Assembly (NCBI GenBank): GCA_947500645.1
Contig: CANMSD010000002.1
Span: forward strand, 682,001 to 746,000
Length of the DNA stretch: 64,000 bases
Reading direction: 5' to 3'
DNA from: an uncultured Erythrobacter sp.
GTDB lineage: Bacteria > Pseudomonadota > Alphaproteobacteria > Sphingomonadales > Sphingomonadaceae
The notes beneath the pieces are model-generated. The model worked only from the letters and a program-made list of their open reading frames with translations. It searched no databases and was not told where the DNA came from. The position numbers were made by a program, and so were the translations under genes. This document shows positions 16,843 through 25,739 of this stretch, piece after piece (within the stretch, counting starts at the first letter, position 1; every line of letters starts with the position of its first letter).

Positions 16843-18251
16843 TTCACGTCTCCTGCGCCGGGTTGGCCGAGTTCGAAATCGCTCACGGGCCTGCGTTTGC
16901 GATCCTGTGCGTCGTAGAGCAGCGCTCCGTCGACCCACACTTTTTCCGGACGCGAATAAACACTCAGCGGATCGCCGTTCCACAACACCACATCCGCCAT
17001 CTTGCCGGGCTCCAAGCTGCCGGTCATATCGTCGATCCCCATCGCCTTGGCAGCGTTGAGCGTAATCCAGCTGATCACATCCGCATCGCTGATTTCAACA
17101 CCCATCCGTTTGCCAGCGGCCTGCGCCTTGGCAGCTTCTTGGTTCAGACGCTGGATCGAATTCTCGTCGTCGGAATGGATCACGACGCAGGCACCTTCGC
17201 GCTGCAGGTAAGCGGCGTTTTGGGGAATGCCGTCATAGCTTTCCATCTTGAAGCCATACCAGTCGGCCCAGATCGCGCTGCAGACTTCATTTTCGCGAAG
17301 CAGGTCGCCGATTTTGTATGCTTCGACTGCGTGATGAAACGCGCTGACTTTGTATCCCATCTCTTTGGCCATATCCATGACCAGCGCCATCTCGTCGGCG
17401 CGGTAGCAATGGTTGTGAACGAGGATGTCGCCATCGAGCACGCCGACCAAAGTTTCCTTTCCGAGGTCGCGTTTGGGATCATCCTCCTCGGCATAGGCGA
17501 TCGCGTCGAGCCAAGTCTGACGGTTGACCGCGAAATTGCCCATCCGGGTTGAGGGCTTGCGCCCGCGTCCACCATAAACCCGCTTAGGATTCTCGCCGCA
17601 GGCCATCTTGAAGCCATAGGGCGCGTCGGGGAACTTCATCCCTTGCACTGTGCGGCTTGGCACGTTCTTGAGCGTCACCGAGCGCCCACCCATCAGGTTT
17701 GCGGAGCCGGGCAGGATTTGTAGGCTTGTGATCCCGCCATTAGCCATCGCGCGGCTGAAGCCGGGATCCTGCGGCCAGACGGAGTGTTCCGTCCAGACAT
17801 CGGGCGTGGTCGGCGCAGTCGCTTCGTTGCCATCACCATGTGCCGGCACAGAAGGAGACGGGTAATCGCCGAGGTGCGAGTGAATATCGATGATGCCGGG
17901 CGTGACGAATTTGTCCGAACCGCCGATTACATTGGCAACTTCGGGTGGAGCGCTCGTCGGCCCTCCGACAGCCACGACCTTGCCGTCGCGAAAGTGCACC
18001 CAACCATTGTCAATCCGCCCGCCTGCGCCGTCGAAAACGGTCGTCGGGATGATCAGCGTTTCAGAGCCAGGATATGCACGATAGGTGGAAGGGAACGGCT
18101 CACGGCCATTCTCACCCAGAAACGCACTGCGCTCGCCTTTGGATGATGAAGACGCAGACTCGACCGAGGATTCCCCGGCGCCGGCGGCGTTGCAGGCGGA
18201 GAGTGCAAAAGCGCTCCCCAATCCCATGAGAAGCGCTTTTGCTCGCATCAT
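16839..18251 (-). CDS. Amidohydrolase lipoprotein (imidazolonepropionase-like)
   Basis: A 470-residue protein with a lipoprotein signal (MMRAKALLMGLGSAFALSAC, lipobox LSAC). The metal site is intact: TPGIIDIHSHLGDY supplies HxH (about residues 125-138), LVHNHCYRADEM and SAFHHAVEA give further histidines, and CVVIHSDDENSIQRLN gives the late aspartate. The end, KMADVVLWNGDPLSVYSRP, is the usual composite-domain closure. The family hydrolyses cyclic amides, dipeptides or related C-N bonds; the substrate is unknown. Next to a POT peptide transporter, a role in periplasmic peptide or peptide-like substrate breakdown is plausible. Confidence 0.9.
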   Translation of the reverse strand: MMRAKALLMGLGSAFALSACNAAGAGESSVESASSSSKGERSAFLGENGREPFPSTYRAYPGSETLIIPTTVFDGAGGRIDNGWVHFRDGKVVAVGGPTSAPPEVANVIGGSDKFVTPGIIDIHSHLGDYPSPSVPAHGDGNEATAPTTPDVWTEHSVWPQDPGFSRAMANGGITSLQILPGSANLMGGRSVTLKNVPSRTVQGMKFPDAPYGFKMACGENPKRVYGGRGRKPSTRMGNFAVNRQTWLDAIAYAEEDDPKRDLGKETLVGVLDGDILVHNHCYRADEMALVMDMAKEMGYKVSAFHHAVEAYKIGDLLRENEVCSAIWADWYGFKMESYDGIPQNAAYLQREGACVVIHSDDENSIQRLNQEAAKAQAAGKRMGVEISDADVISWITLNAAKAMGIDDMTGSLEPGKMADVVLWNGDPLSVYSRPEKVWVDGALLYDAQDRKRRPVSDFELGQPGAGDVK

Positions 18252-18269
18252 TTGCTCCCTAATCCTGAC

Positions 18270-19922
18270 TTATTCAGCTGGCCGAGTGGCAGGGTGTACG
18301 CCCGCTTCTTGCGCCTCGAGACCCGCTTCTGCTGCTCCAGCAAGGCCCTCGTCGTCTGCCAGCGTGTCGAGATGCATCAAGCGTTTGACCAAAGGCGAGA
18401 TGACCATGACAGCTACGCCGATCCCGACAGCGTACCAGCCCACAGTCGAGTACACATCTAACACGAGCTGTTTGCCTGCTTCCTCACCTACGCCGTCGCC
18501 GCCCGTCGCTGAAGCTATCAGGCCCGCTGCAAAGTTGCCGGTGGCTGAGGCAAAGAACCAGGTGCCCATGATCAGCGATGCCATGTGGCCGGGCGACAAC
18601 CGGTTCATCGCCGACAAGCCAACCGGGCTGAGGCATAGTTCGCCGGTCGTGTGAAGCAGGTAGATCAGGAAGATAAAGATCACCGGCGTTGGCACATTAA
18701 TGCCTGCACTTTCCGCGCCCCACACTAGCACGAGGAAGCCGAGGCCGACCTGAATAACGGCTAGACCGAACTTCATTGGTGTCGAAGGCTCGGCGCCTTT
18801 CGATGCGAGTCCCTGCCAAAGCATCGCAAAGAGCGGAGCCAGCAAAACGATATAGATCGCATTGATCGATTGGAACATCGATGCGTTGACCCCTTGGGTG
18901 TCAACATGACGGTCGGTAAAGACGTTTAGCGATGAGCCCGCTTGTTCAAACAGCGCCCAGAATACAATCGACACCAGAATGAGGAACATGGCCGCAAAGA
19001 TGCGATCACGCTCTTCAGGCACCAGTTTCGCCACCGCAGTGTAAAGCACATAGAGCACCAATGCGCCGCCGAAGATGCCAAGCACAGCGCCAACCAAATC
19101 CTGATATTGGATGGCGAGCCAGCACAACGCCACCATCGCGAGGCCTGCACCATATATCGCCCATTCCTTGCCGCCCGCAATCTTGGATGGGTCTTTGGGT
19201 TCGCCCTTCCCAAGCAGCAAAGGCTTGCCGACGATGAAGAAAATGAGGCCGATAAGCATACCGACACCAGCCAGGCCAAAACCGTATTCCCAGCCATATG
19301 TCTGGCCGAGGAAGCCGCAAATGATTGAAGCAGTCGCAGCGCCGACATTAATGCCCATGTAAAAGATGGTGTATGCTGGATCGCGTCGAATATCTGTGCG
19401 CTCATAAAGCTGGCCAACGATCACTGAGATATTGGCTTTCAGGAAGCCTGACCCGACGATGATCAAGGCTAATGCGAGCCAGAAGACATTGATCATAGGA
19501 TCATCCTGTCCTCCGCCTCCTTCGAAAGCCATGAAGAAGTGACCGATCGTAAGCAGTACAGCTCCAAACAGCACTGCCTTGCGCTGACCGATGAACTGGT
19601 CCGCAAGATAGCCGCCAACAACTGGCGCAATATAGACCAGGGCCGTGTAAGCGCCGTAGATAACGTAGGCCTTGTCTTCGGCGAACATCCAGTGCTGGAT
19701 CAGATAGAAGATCAGCAGCGCGCGCATGCCATAATATGAAAAGCGCTCCCACATTTCGGCCATGAACAGCAAAAACAAACCTTTAGGGTGGCCGATTACT
19801 TCCGTCTGCGGACGCGTAATCAAAACCAAGCCGCCCAGCAGAAAGCCCGCCAGGGCAACTACGGCGATCCAAAACGTCCACATCTCGAACGCAGAATCGA
19901 ATGTGAAAATTAGCTCATGCAT
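18270..19922 (-). CDS. POT/PTR family proton-coupled peptide MFS transporter
   Basis: About 550 residues with 12 or more membrane segments. The POT hallmarks are present: EMWERFSYYGMRALLIFYLI (about residues 53-72, ExxER type), VGGYLADQFIGQRKAVLFGA (about 104-123), and the late FLIYLLHTTGELCLSPVGLS. It imports di- and tripeptides with protons. The reading frame extends 133 codons further upstream, but that part crosses the divergent GntR promoter, so ATG 19922 (MHELIFTFDSAFEMW) is chosen. It sits in one run with the two exported amidohydrolases, which may supply its substrates. Confidence 0.93.
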   Translation of the reverse strand: MHELIFTFDSAFEMWTFWIAVVALAGFLLGGLVLITRPQTEVIGHPKGLFLLFMAEMWERFSYYGMRALLIFYLIQHWMFAEDKAYVIYGAYTALVYIAPVVGGYLADQFIGQRKAVLFGAVLLTIGHFFMAFEGGGGQDDPMINVFWLALALIIVGSGFLKANISVIVGQLYERTDIRRDPAYTIFYMGINVGAATASIICGFLGQTYGWEYGFGLAGVGMLIGLIFFIVGKPLLLGKGEPKDPSKIAGGKEWAIYGAGLAMVALCWLAIQYQDLVGAVLGIFGGALVLYVLYTAVAKLVPEERDRIFAAMFLILVSIVFWALFEQAGSSLNVFTDRHVDTQGVNASMFQSINAIYIVLLAPLFAMLWQGLASKGAEPSTPMKFGLAVIQVGLGFLVLVWGAESAGINVPTPVIFIFLIYLLHTTGELCLSPVGLSAMNRLSPGHMASLIMGTWFFASATGNFAAGLIASATGGDGVGEEAGKQLVLDVYSTVGWYAVGIGVAVMVISPLVKRLMHLDTLADDEGLAGAAEAGLEAQEAGVHPATRPAE

Positions 19923-20061
19923 TAGCCAGAGGCCCCTTTGCTTAAATGGTCTAAGCTCCCCCTCCCAAGGGTGCTTCAAGCGGCGCACCCTAGCGCCTGT
20001 TTCTCGCCTGTGAAGCCTTAGTTGCACGCGCGTGCCGGGCAGTTGAGCGCAAAAATGACAT

Positions 20062-20122
20062 CTAGGTGCAAAAGCTCGGGAACTTGACGCGCGTGAGTGT
20101 ATTATGGCACTGAGGCACCTAG
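20062..20122. promoter_or_regulatory. CTAGGTGC...GCACCTAG inverted repeat around the GntR promoter
   Basis: Perfect 8-base arms CTAGGTGC (20062-20069) and GCACCTAG (20115-20122) flank 45 bases containing TTGACG, just before the GntR start (20133). The spacing could let two operator half-sites bracket the promoter and give autoregulation. The 210-base gap between the transporter and regulator genes holds no coding sequence. Confidence 0.5.
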
Positions 20123-20132
20123 CGAGGGACAT

Positions 20133-20471
20133 ATGAGCCAGAGTCGACCCGTATATCTGAAATTGCGCGATCAAATCGCGGCCTCGATTATCGAGGGCAA
20201 ATATCCTGAGGGCGAGATGTTGCCGTCGGTTCGTGCGCTTGCTGCGGAGCAAGGCGCAAACCCGCTGACCGTGGCGAAAGCCTATCAGCAGTTTCAGAAT
20301 GACGGCCTGGTCGAAGTTCAACGCGGGGTCGGCATGTATGTCGTGCCGGGAGCGGCGGACAAGCTATGTTCGACCGAGCGCGATCAGTTCCTGCGCGAAG
20401 AATGGCCGGAAATCCGCACTCGGATGGAACGTCTTGGGATCGATTTGGCCGAGCTTGTCGAACGCACCTGA
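20133..20471 (+). CDS. GntR family regulator, YtrA type
   Basis: A 112-residue protein: the GntR winged helix (PVYLKLRDQIAASIIEGKYP, LPSVRALAAEQGANPLTVAK, DGLVEVQRGVGMYV) followed only by a short helical tail of about 35 residues, the YtrA layout. YtrA members usually control neighbouring ABC transporters; here no ABC gene is next to it, and the closest gene is the divergent peptide transporter. GCGAGGGA lies 5 bases upstream of the ATG. An in-frame start 12 codons earlier lacks a ribosome site. The flanking inverted repeat suggests self-control. Confidence 0.9.
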   Translation: MSQSRPVYLKLRDQIAASIIEGKYPEGEMLPSVRALAAEQGANPLTVAKAYQQFQNDGLVEVQRGVGMYVVPGAADKLCSTERDQFLREEWPEIRTRMERLGIDLAELVERT

Positions 20472-20676
20472 GCGTATTGGCGACACGCGGAGTTTTCGAA
20501 AGAGTCACTTTTCAGACATCGTTGTCAGTATATTTGCTTGTTGACTTGCGGGAACGGCATCGCTCTGGCAATGTAGTTGCACAGATAGCAACCTAGCGGG
20601 TCGGGGTTGAGCACGAAAATTGGGGGAGACCTCAGGGGCTGCACGCTCAAGTGAGCGGAGAAGCCGGGAGTTGGAA

Positions 20677-20958
20677 ATGATCAGATCCGAACTGCTTCAA
20701 GCACTTCATAAAGACAATCCTGAATTGCGCGCCGATGAGATCGAGCAAGTTGTCGACATCTTCTTCGATGAGATTGCGCAGCGGCTATCCGAAGGTGGCC
20801 GAGTTGAACTGCGTGGCTTTGGCGCTTTCTCAACGCGCGAGCGCGAAGCACGCCAAGGCCGCAATCCGCGGACAGGCGAAGCGGTGGATGTCCCGGCCAA
20901 GCGGGTGCCTTACTTCAAGGCTGGTAAGGAAATGCGTCGTCGCCTGAACGACGGGTAA
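20677..20958 (+). CDS. ihfB: Integration host factor subunit beta
   Basis: A 93-residue HU/IHF DNA-bending protein. MIRSELLQALHKDNPELRAD opens it, then VVDIFFDEIAQRLSEGGRVE, and the DNA-binding arm GFGAFSTREREARQGRNPRT with the P of RNPRTGE, closing in VPYFKAGKEMRRRLN. The L-RADEIE pattern and the RGFGAF arm fit the beta rather than the alpha subunit. IHF is a heterodimer acting in nucleoid structure, replication and promoter bending. The upstream 205 bases contain a GTTGC-N7-GCAAC inverted repeat (20576-20592). GGGAG lies 7 bases before the start. Confidence 0.93.
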   Translation: MIRSELLQALHKDNPELRADEIEQVVDIFFDEIAQRLSEGGRVELRGFGAFSTREREARQGRNPRTGEAVDVPAKRVPYFKAGKEMRRRLNDG

Positions 20959-21125
20959 GCCCTCCAAACCAAGTTGATCGAAGCGTCTCATTTGAGGCGT
21001 GATTTGGCGCGCCCACATTGCGAGCGTTTTTTGCCGCGCTTCGACACTATCCTGTTTAGAATTTTGCCGAGGCGGGCCAAAGTCGCGTTGCTCACCACCG
21101 TGACCGGCGCTAGGGCGGCTCACAA

Positions 21126-21209
21126 GCGGGTGTGGCGGAATGGTAGACGCCGGGGACTTAAAATCCCCTGATCCTATAGATCGTGTGGGTTCGAGTCCCA
21201 CCACCCGCA
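21126..21209 (+). tRNA. tRNA-Leu (anticodon TAA)
   Basis: The acceptor arms GCGGGTG (21126-21132) and CACCCGC (21202-21208) pair perfectly with discriminator A at 21209. The anticodon stem is GGGGA/TCCCC around the loop CTTAAAA, giving anticodon TAA. A long variable arm follows (about TGATCCTATAGATCGT), as required for class II leucine tRNA, and GGTTCGAGTCCC is the T arm. The CCA end is not encoded (CGG follows). Confidence 0.96.
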
Positions 21210-21282
21210 CGGATTACGCGCCGAACCTGATGGCCGCGTCAGCACATTGGTATTTGGTGCTGCCATATCCGCTGATCATGCA

Positions 21283-21315
21283 GATGATTCAATCATCCCT
21301 TTTGTCTGTTTTTTT
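21283..21315 (+). terminator. Candidate terminator downstream of tRNA-Leu
   Basis: GATGATT-C-AATCATC (21283-21297) is an inverted repeat followed by CCTTTTGTCTG and a run of seven T (21309-21315), about 75 bases after the tRNA and before the adhesin gene. Confidence 0.45.
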
Positions 21316-21377
21316 GATCGTCGATCGTGGACCGCGCTTGGTTTCCACTCAGTAACAGCATCAACCAGGGGCCATAT

Positions 21378-22943
21378 ATGAGGCATACGTTTTTTCTTCC
21401 GGCCATTGCATCACTTGCTGTCGCGGCTTGGTCAATCGCAGCTCCGCACCCAGCACGCGCCGAGGCCTGCCTGCTAGATACGAACGAAGATGGCATCGTC
21501 AACGCGTTGCTCGACACTGTGGGGGGAGCCGTGTCGGACGATGGTGACAACGAACTTGCTTGCGGCGTGGGCGCGGATGCGTCCGGACCGCAAAGCACGG
21601 CCATTGGAGCGAGTTCGTCCGCAACCGCTGCCAACACGGTGGCGCTCGGTTTCGATACGGTAGCATCAGGCGTCAACAGCACTGCGCTGGGTCAAGGCGC
21701 GTTGGCAATTGGAGAGGATAGCGCGGCGGTCGGTCAAGGCTCTTTTGCCGGAAGCATTGCCTCAATTGCGCTCGGCCAAGCGGCAAATGCGACCGGTGTG
21801 GATGCAATTGCAGTGGGGCATAGTGCTTCGACAAACGGGGTCAGTTCAATCGCCATAGGCGGTGATAGTGATGATGGAGATACGCTGGGCGCGCAGGCGA
21901 CGGGTATTTCTGCAATAGCCCTAGGCGCTGACGCTGCTGCTTCAGGCGAGACGTCGAACGCGATTGGTTCTGGCAGTGAAGCGACCGCCTTGCGTGCTTC
22001 TGCTGTGGGTCCGAACGCGCGGGCGACGCAGACCAATGCAACCGCTTTTGGTGCAGCAGCCCAGTCGCTGGCGACCAACTCGGTCGCAGCCGGGGTGGGC
22101 TCTGTCGCGCTGGGTGACCGTTCGGCGGCGATCGGCTTTGCCTCGCGCGCAGAAGGCTCGCGCAACATCGCCTTCGGCAGCGAGGCCTTTGCCAGCGGAG
22201 CCAATGCCTCGGCAGTGGGGGCCAACAGCCGCGCGAGCGCTGGTCAGGCAACCGCTGTGGGTCAGAACGCGCTGGCGAGCGGATTGAACTCGACCGCTCT
22301 GGCGCATGGTAGCCAGGCAACCGGGACCAATGCGACCGCGATCTCGGTCAATGCCAGCGCGAGTGGCAGCGGCTCGGTGGCGATTGGCTTTGCGGCCAAT
22401 GCCGCGCAGACCAACGCGGTTGCGATCGGCATCAACGCTGCGACCACGGCAGCGAACCAGGTCGCACTGGGCGGCACAGGCAGCGCGGTGCGGATCGGCG
22501 ATATCGATGCGAGCACAGCTGCTCAGCAAGGCCCGGTCGATGCGGTGACGGTGGATGCCAACGGTGTGCTCGGCAAGCAGCAAGTCGCCACCGCTGCTTC
22601 GGTCGACAATGTCCGCGTGGCGCTCAACAGTGTTGCACAGGTCTCCACCGCGCAGTTCGATGCGCTCAGCGGACGGGTGAACGCGCTCGATTTCCAGCTA
22701 CAAGACCTCGATCAATCGACCAGTGGCGGGATCGCTGCCGCCATGGCGATGGGCAGCGCGCCTATTGTACCGGGCAAGAATATCTCGATGACGGTGGCTG
22801 CCTCGACCTATCGCGGGCAGCAGGCCTTTGCTGCAAGCTTCACCGGGCGGATGAGCGAGAGCCTCGCCATCGGCGCGGGCGTCGCGGGCAACACCGGCGA
22901 TGGCTCAGTGGTGGCGCAGGCAGGCTTTGCGCTGGGGTTCTGA
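21378..22943 (+). CDS. YadA-like trimeric autotransporter adhesin
   Basis: A 521-residue surface protein. It has a Sec signal (MRHTFFLPAIASLAVAAWSI, then ARA), and a long head of YadA/Hia repeats with the pattern AIG-x-x-S-x-A-x-G-x-N-S-x-A-x-G from about residue 70 to 385. A short coiled stalk follows (about 410-455, including SGRVNALDFQLQDLDQS), and the C-terminal YadA membrane anchor of about 70 residues closes with a phenylalanine (FALGF). Such proteins trimerise, form an outer-membrane beta-barrel and mediate adhesion or self-aggregation. The head carries no lectin or other inserted domain. Copy number of the repeats may vary between strains. Confidence 0.93.
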   Translation: MRHTFFLPAIASLAVAAWSIAAPHPARAEACLLDTNEDGIVNALLDTVGGAVSDDGDNELACGVGADASGPQSTAIGASSSATAANTVALGFDTVASGVNSTALGQGALAIGEDSAAVGQGSFAGSIASIALGQAANATGVDAIAVGHSASTNGVSSIAIGGDSDDGDTLGAQATGISAIALGADAAASGETSNAIGSGSEATALRASAVGPNARATQTNATAFGAAAQSLATNSVAAGVGSVALGDRSAAIGFASRAEGSRNIAFGSEAFASGANASAVGANSRASAGQATAVGQNALASGLNSTALAHGSQATGTNATAISVNASASGSGSVAIGFAANAAQTNAVAIGINAATTAANQVALGGTGSAVRIGDIDASTAAQQGPVDAVTVDANGVLGKQQVATAASVDNVRVALNSVAQVSTAQFDALSGRVNALDFQLQDLDQSTSGGIAAAMAMGSAPIVPGKNISMTVAASTYRGQQAFAASFTGRMSESLAIGAGVAGNTGDGSVVAQAGFALGF

Positions 22944-23091
22944 GTTTTACGTCGATCAATAGGATTGGAGGCAATCCCTTGGCGCGCGTTATCCCGCTCT
23001 TAACCTGATTTGACTTAGGGATTCATCCAAGGGGCCCGATAACAGGGTGGACGCGTCGGCCTGGCTGCCGCGTTATGCAGGGATTGCAAAG

Positions 23092-23724
23092 ATGGAAAAC
23101 GCGGCGAAAGTGCCCGATTCAAATGACAGCGTTGTCGATGCCGGTGAAGAACTGCGCGCGGCGCCGCGCTTCACCACACTCATTCGCGCAGCCAAGCTGA
23201 TTTCTGGTCAGGGCGAGTTCGTCTGTGTCATCCGCGATGTGTCGGAAACCGGCATCAGTGTGCGCATGTTCCACGATCTGCCATCATGTGAGACTCTGGA
23301 ACTTCATATGCCTGGTGGCCGAGTATACGAAATTCGCAACGTCTGGCATCGCGGGAACGAAGCTGGCTTTGAATTCACAAAGCCGGTCGATGTTCAGCAA
23401 TTGGTGATTGAAGCGGGTCAGTACCCCAAACGCGGCTTGCGACTGGGCATGTATTTCCCGGTCGAAGTGTCGACCCTGACCAAACGCTGCGAGGCTCTGG
23501 TCGAGAACCTGTCGCAGCAAGGGGCTCGCCTTGAGTGCGACGAAATCTTCGCGATCGACCAGACGCTGCATATTGTTGGTGAGGGCCTCAAGGAAGTGCG
23601 CGCAAAGGTGCGCTGGCGCCGCGACAACCACTATGGCGTCGTGTTCGACGACACATATACGCTTGGTGATTTTGCCCGGCTCGCTGCCGAGTTGCAGGCT
23701 CCGGTTCTGTTGCAACACGACTAA
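23092..23724 (+). CDS. Tandem PilZ domain protein
   Basis: A 210-residue cytoplasmic protein with two PilZ-like units. The first spans about residues 25-110 (APRFTTLIRAAKLI, CVIRDVSETGISVRM, with the DxSxxG motif); the second about 115-200 (LRLGMYFPVEV, ALVENLSQQGARLE, with NxSxxG). PilZ domains bind cyclic di-GMP through an RxxxR plus (D/N)xSxxG pair; the arginine motif here is only partly present, so binding needs testing. AGGGA precedes the chosen ATG; a GTG 15 codons upstream is also in frame. The next operon is the glycan cassette, a possible regulated process. Confidence 0.8.
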   Translation: MENAAKVPDSNDSVVDAGEELRAAPRFTTLIRAAKLISGQGEFVCVIRDVSETGISVRMFHDLPSCETLELHMPGGRVYEIRNVWHRGNEAGFEFTKPVDVQQLVIEAGQYPKRGLRLGMYFPVEVSTLTKRCEALVENLSQQGARLECDEIFAIDQTLHIVGEGLKEVRAKVRWRRDNHYGVVFDDTYTLGDFARLAAELQAPVLLQHD

Positions 23725-23918
23725 GCGCATACTTTCCTGATGCTGCACATTCCCGCGGTTGCCAGCCTTGCGAGGCCTGCAACGTGGACGCTTTCCTGAT
23801 GAAATCGTGAGATTTGAGCAATTCTTACTGGAATCTCTCCAACCGTTTACTTTCCGCTAACCAATTTCGTTCACTCCCCAATCAAGCCAGATGTCTGGCG
23901 AACCAAATGGGGGTTTGA

Positions 23919-25544
23919 ATGCAACAGGGTGTTACCGACCAATCCGGAATTCTTGACGTCGATGTGGCGATCATCGGTGCGGGTCCAGCGGGTCTTACGG
24001 CAGGTTACCTACTGACCAAGCAAGGCAAATCGGTTGCGATTATCGAAAAGGACGAAACCTATGTCGGCGGGATCAGCCGCACGGTAGAGCACGAAGGTTA
24101 TCGTTTCGACATAGGCGGTCACCGTTTCTTCTCGAAGAGCCAGCAGGTGGTCGACCTGTGGAACGAAATCCTGCCAGACGACTTCATTCAACGTCCGCGC
24201 ATGAGCCGCATCTATTATGAGGGCAAGTTCTACTCATACCCGCTGCGCGCGTTCGAAGCGCTTGGCAATCTTGGTATTCTGCGTTCGACCGCATGTATGC
24301 TGAGCTATCTCCGCTACAAGCTGTTCCCGATCAAAGACGTGAAGAGCTTTGAAGACTGGACTACGAACCAGTTCGGCAAGAAGCTCTATTCGATCTTCTT
24401 CAAGACCTACACCGAGAAGGTGTGGGGCATGCCATGCGACGAGATGAGCGCCGACTGGGCGGCTCAACGTATCAAGGGCCTGTCACTGTGGAATGCTGTG
24501 ACCGATGGGCTCAAGCGTTCGCTGGGACTGAATAAGAAGCCCAATGACGGGCAGGAAGTGAAAACCCTGCTCGAAACCTTCCGCTATCCGCGGCTTGGCC
24601 CGGGCATGATGTGGGACGCTGCGCGCGACAAGATTATCGCTACGGGCAAAGGTCAGGTGCTGATGGGTCATTCGCTTGATCAGCTCGCCAGCGACGGCAA
24701 AGGTGGCTGGTCGATGACCGCAGCTGGCCCGAGTGGCAAAGTCCAGATTCGTGCCAAGGATGCGATCAGTTCGGCGCCGATGCGCGAGCTTTCCAAGCGT
24801 ATTCACCCGCTGCCGCAAAGCAGTATTCAGGCGAATGACCTAAGATATCGCGACTTCCTGACCGTGGCACTCATGGTGAAATCGGAAGATCTGTTCCCGG
24901 ACAACTGGATCTACATCCATGATGATCGCGTGCAGGTTGGCCGTGTGCAAAACTTCCGCAGCTGGTCGCCGGAAATGGTGCCGGACGATGATATGGCCTG
25001 CGTTGGCCTTGAGTATTTCTGCTTCGAAGGGGATGGCCTGTGGTCGTCTTCGGACGAAGATCTGGTGGCGCAAGCCACCAAGGAAATGGAAATTCTCGGC
25101 CTTTGTGATCCGAAAATGGTCATTAGCGGCGCAGTGGTTCGTCAGGAAAAAGCCTATCCGGTTTACGACGACGAATATGAAGCCAATGTCGATGCGATGC
25201 GGATTGAGCTCGAAGAGAAGCATCCTTCGCTTCACTTGGTCGGCCGCAATGGCATGCACCGCTACAACAATCAGGATCACGCGATGATGACCGCGATGCT
25301 GACGGTTGAGAACATTCTCGCTGGTGAGCGCGTTTATGACACCTGGTGTGTCAACGAAGACGCGGAATATCACGAAGCGGGTGATGAGGGCGAAGAGATG
25401 GCTCTGCCGACTCGCGAAGCTGACGCTGCTCCGGCTGCCACGCCAGAGCAGGAAGTTGCTGCTAAGAAGCCTGTCACTGAAGATCAGGCCGCTGCGCTCA
25501 ATTCGATGCGCGATGTGCCGGAGCGGATCAAGAAATCTGCGTGA
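23919..25544 (+). CDS. FAD-dependent UDP-galactopyranose mutase-like oxidoreductase
   Basis: A 541-residue flavoprotein. The FAD Rossmann motif VAIIGAGPAGLTAGYLLTKQ lies at residues 15-34, followed by VGGISRTVEHEGYRFDIGGH and FFSKSQQV, as in the UDP-galactopyranose mutase/protoporphyrinogen-oxidase-like NAD(P)-binding family. TEKVWGMPCDEMSADWAAQR and HRYNNQDHAMMTAM (C-terminal FAD contact) are also typical. The last 60 residues are an acidic, alanine-rich extension. A GtrA gene and a GT-C-like membrane protein follow on the same strand, pointing to lipid-linked sugar or envelope glycan work. Whether it is a true mutase is not shown. Confidence 0.85.
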   Translation: MQQGVTDQSGILDVDVAIIGAGPAGLTAGYLLTKQGKSVAIIEKDETYVGGISRTVEHEGYRFDIGGHRFFSKSQQVVDLWNEILPDDFIQRPRMSRIYYEGKFYSYPLRAFEALGNLGILRSTACMLSYLRYKLFPIKDVKSFEDWTTNQFGKKLYSIFFKTYTEKVWGMPCDEMSADWAAQRIKGLSLWNAVTDGLKRSLGLNKKPNDGQEVKTLLETFRYPRLGPGMMWDAARDKIIATGKGQVLMGHSLDQLASDGKGGWSMTAAGPSGKVQIRAKDAISSAPMRELSKRIHPLPQSSIQANDLRYRDFLTVALMVKSEDLFPDNWIYIHDDRVQVGRVQNFRSWSPEMVPDDDMACVGLEYFCFEGDGLWSSSDEDLVAQATKEMEILGLCDPKMVISGAVVRQEKAYPVYDDEYEANVDAMRIELEEKHPSLHLVGRNGMHRYNNQDHAMMTAMLTVENILAGERVYDTWCVNEDAEYHEAGDEGEEMALPTREADAAPAATPEQEVAAKKPVTEDQAAALNSMRDVPERIKKSA

Positions 25545-25739
25545 GGGACTTGAGAGGCGGGCCGGGTTTCCGTTCCGCCTCTTGACCCACTTTGCACCGA
25601 AATTGAACGCCAGGCGCGCCTGAATCCGCGTGCAAACGCCTGAATCATGGCGCTTGGCTTTTGTTAACCGGAATTTGCGACAAAGCTTCAAGAAATGCAG
25701 CGCTGGGGTGCGCTGTAACGGCCAGATGAAGCGAGACAA

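Noticed and set aside
19923..20321. 133-codon N-terminal extension of the peptide transporter
   Set aside because: It would cross the divergent GntR promoter and coding region; the transporter family starts near the ATG at 19922.
21126..21377. Genomic island at tRNA-Leu
   Set aside because: No integrase, no repeat of the tRNA 3' end and no clear composition change were seen near the adhesin gene.
23730..23800. Repeated CTTTCCTGATG in the gap before the flavoprotein gene
   Set aside because: Only two short copies at unequal context; probably chance.
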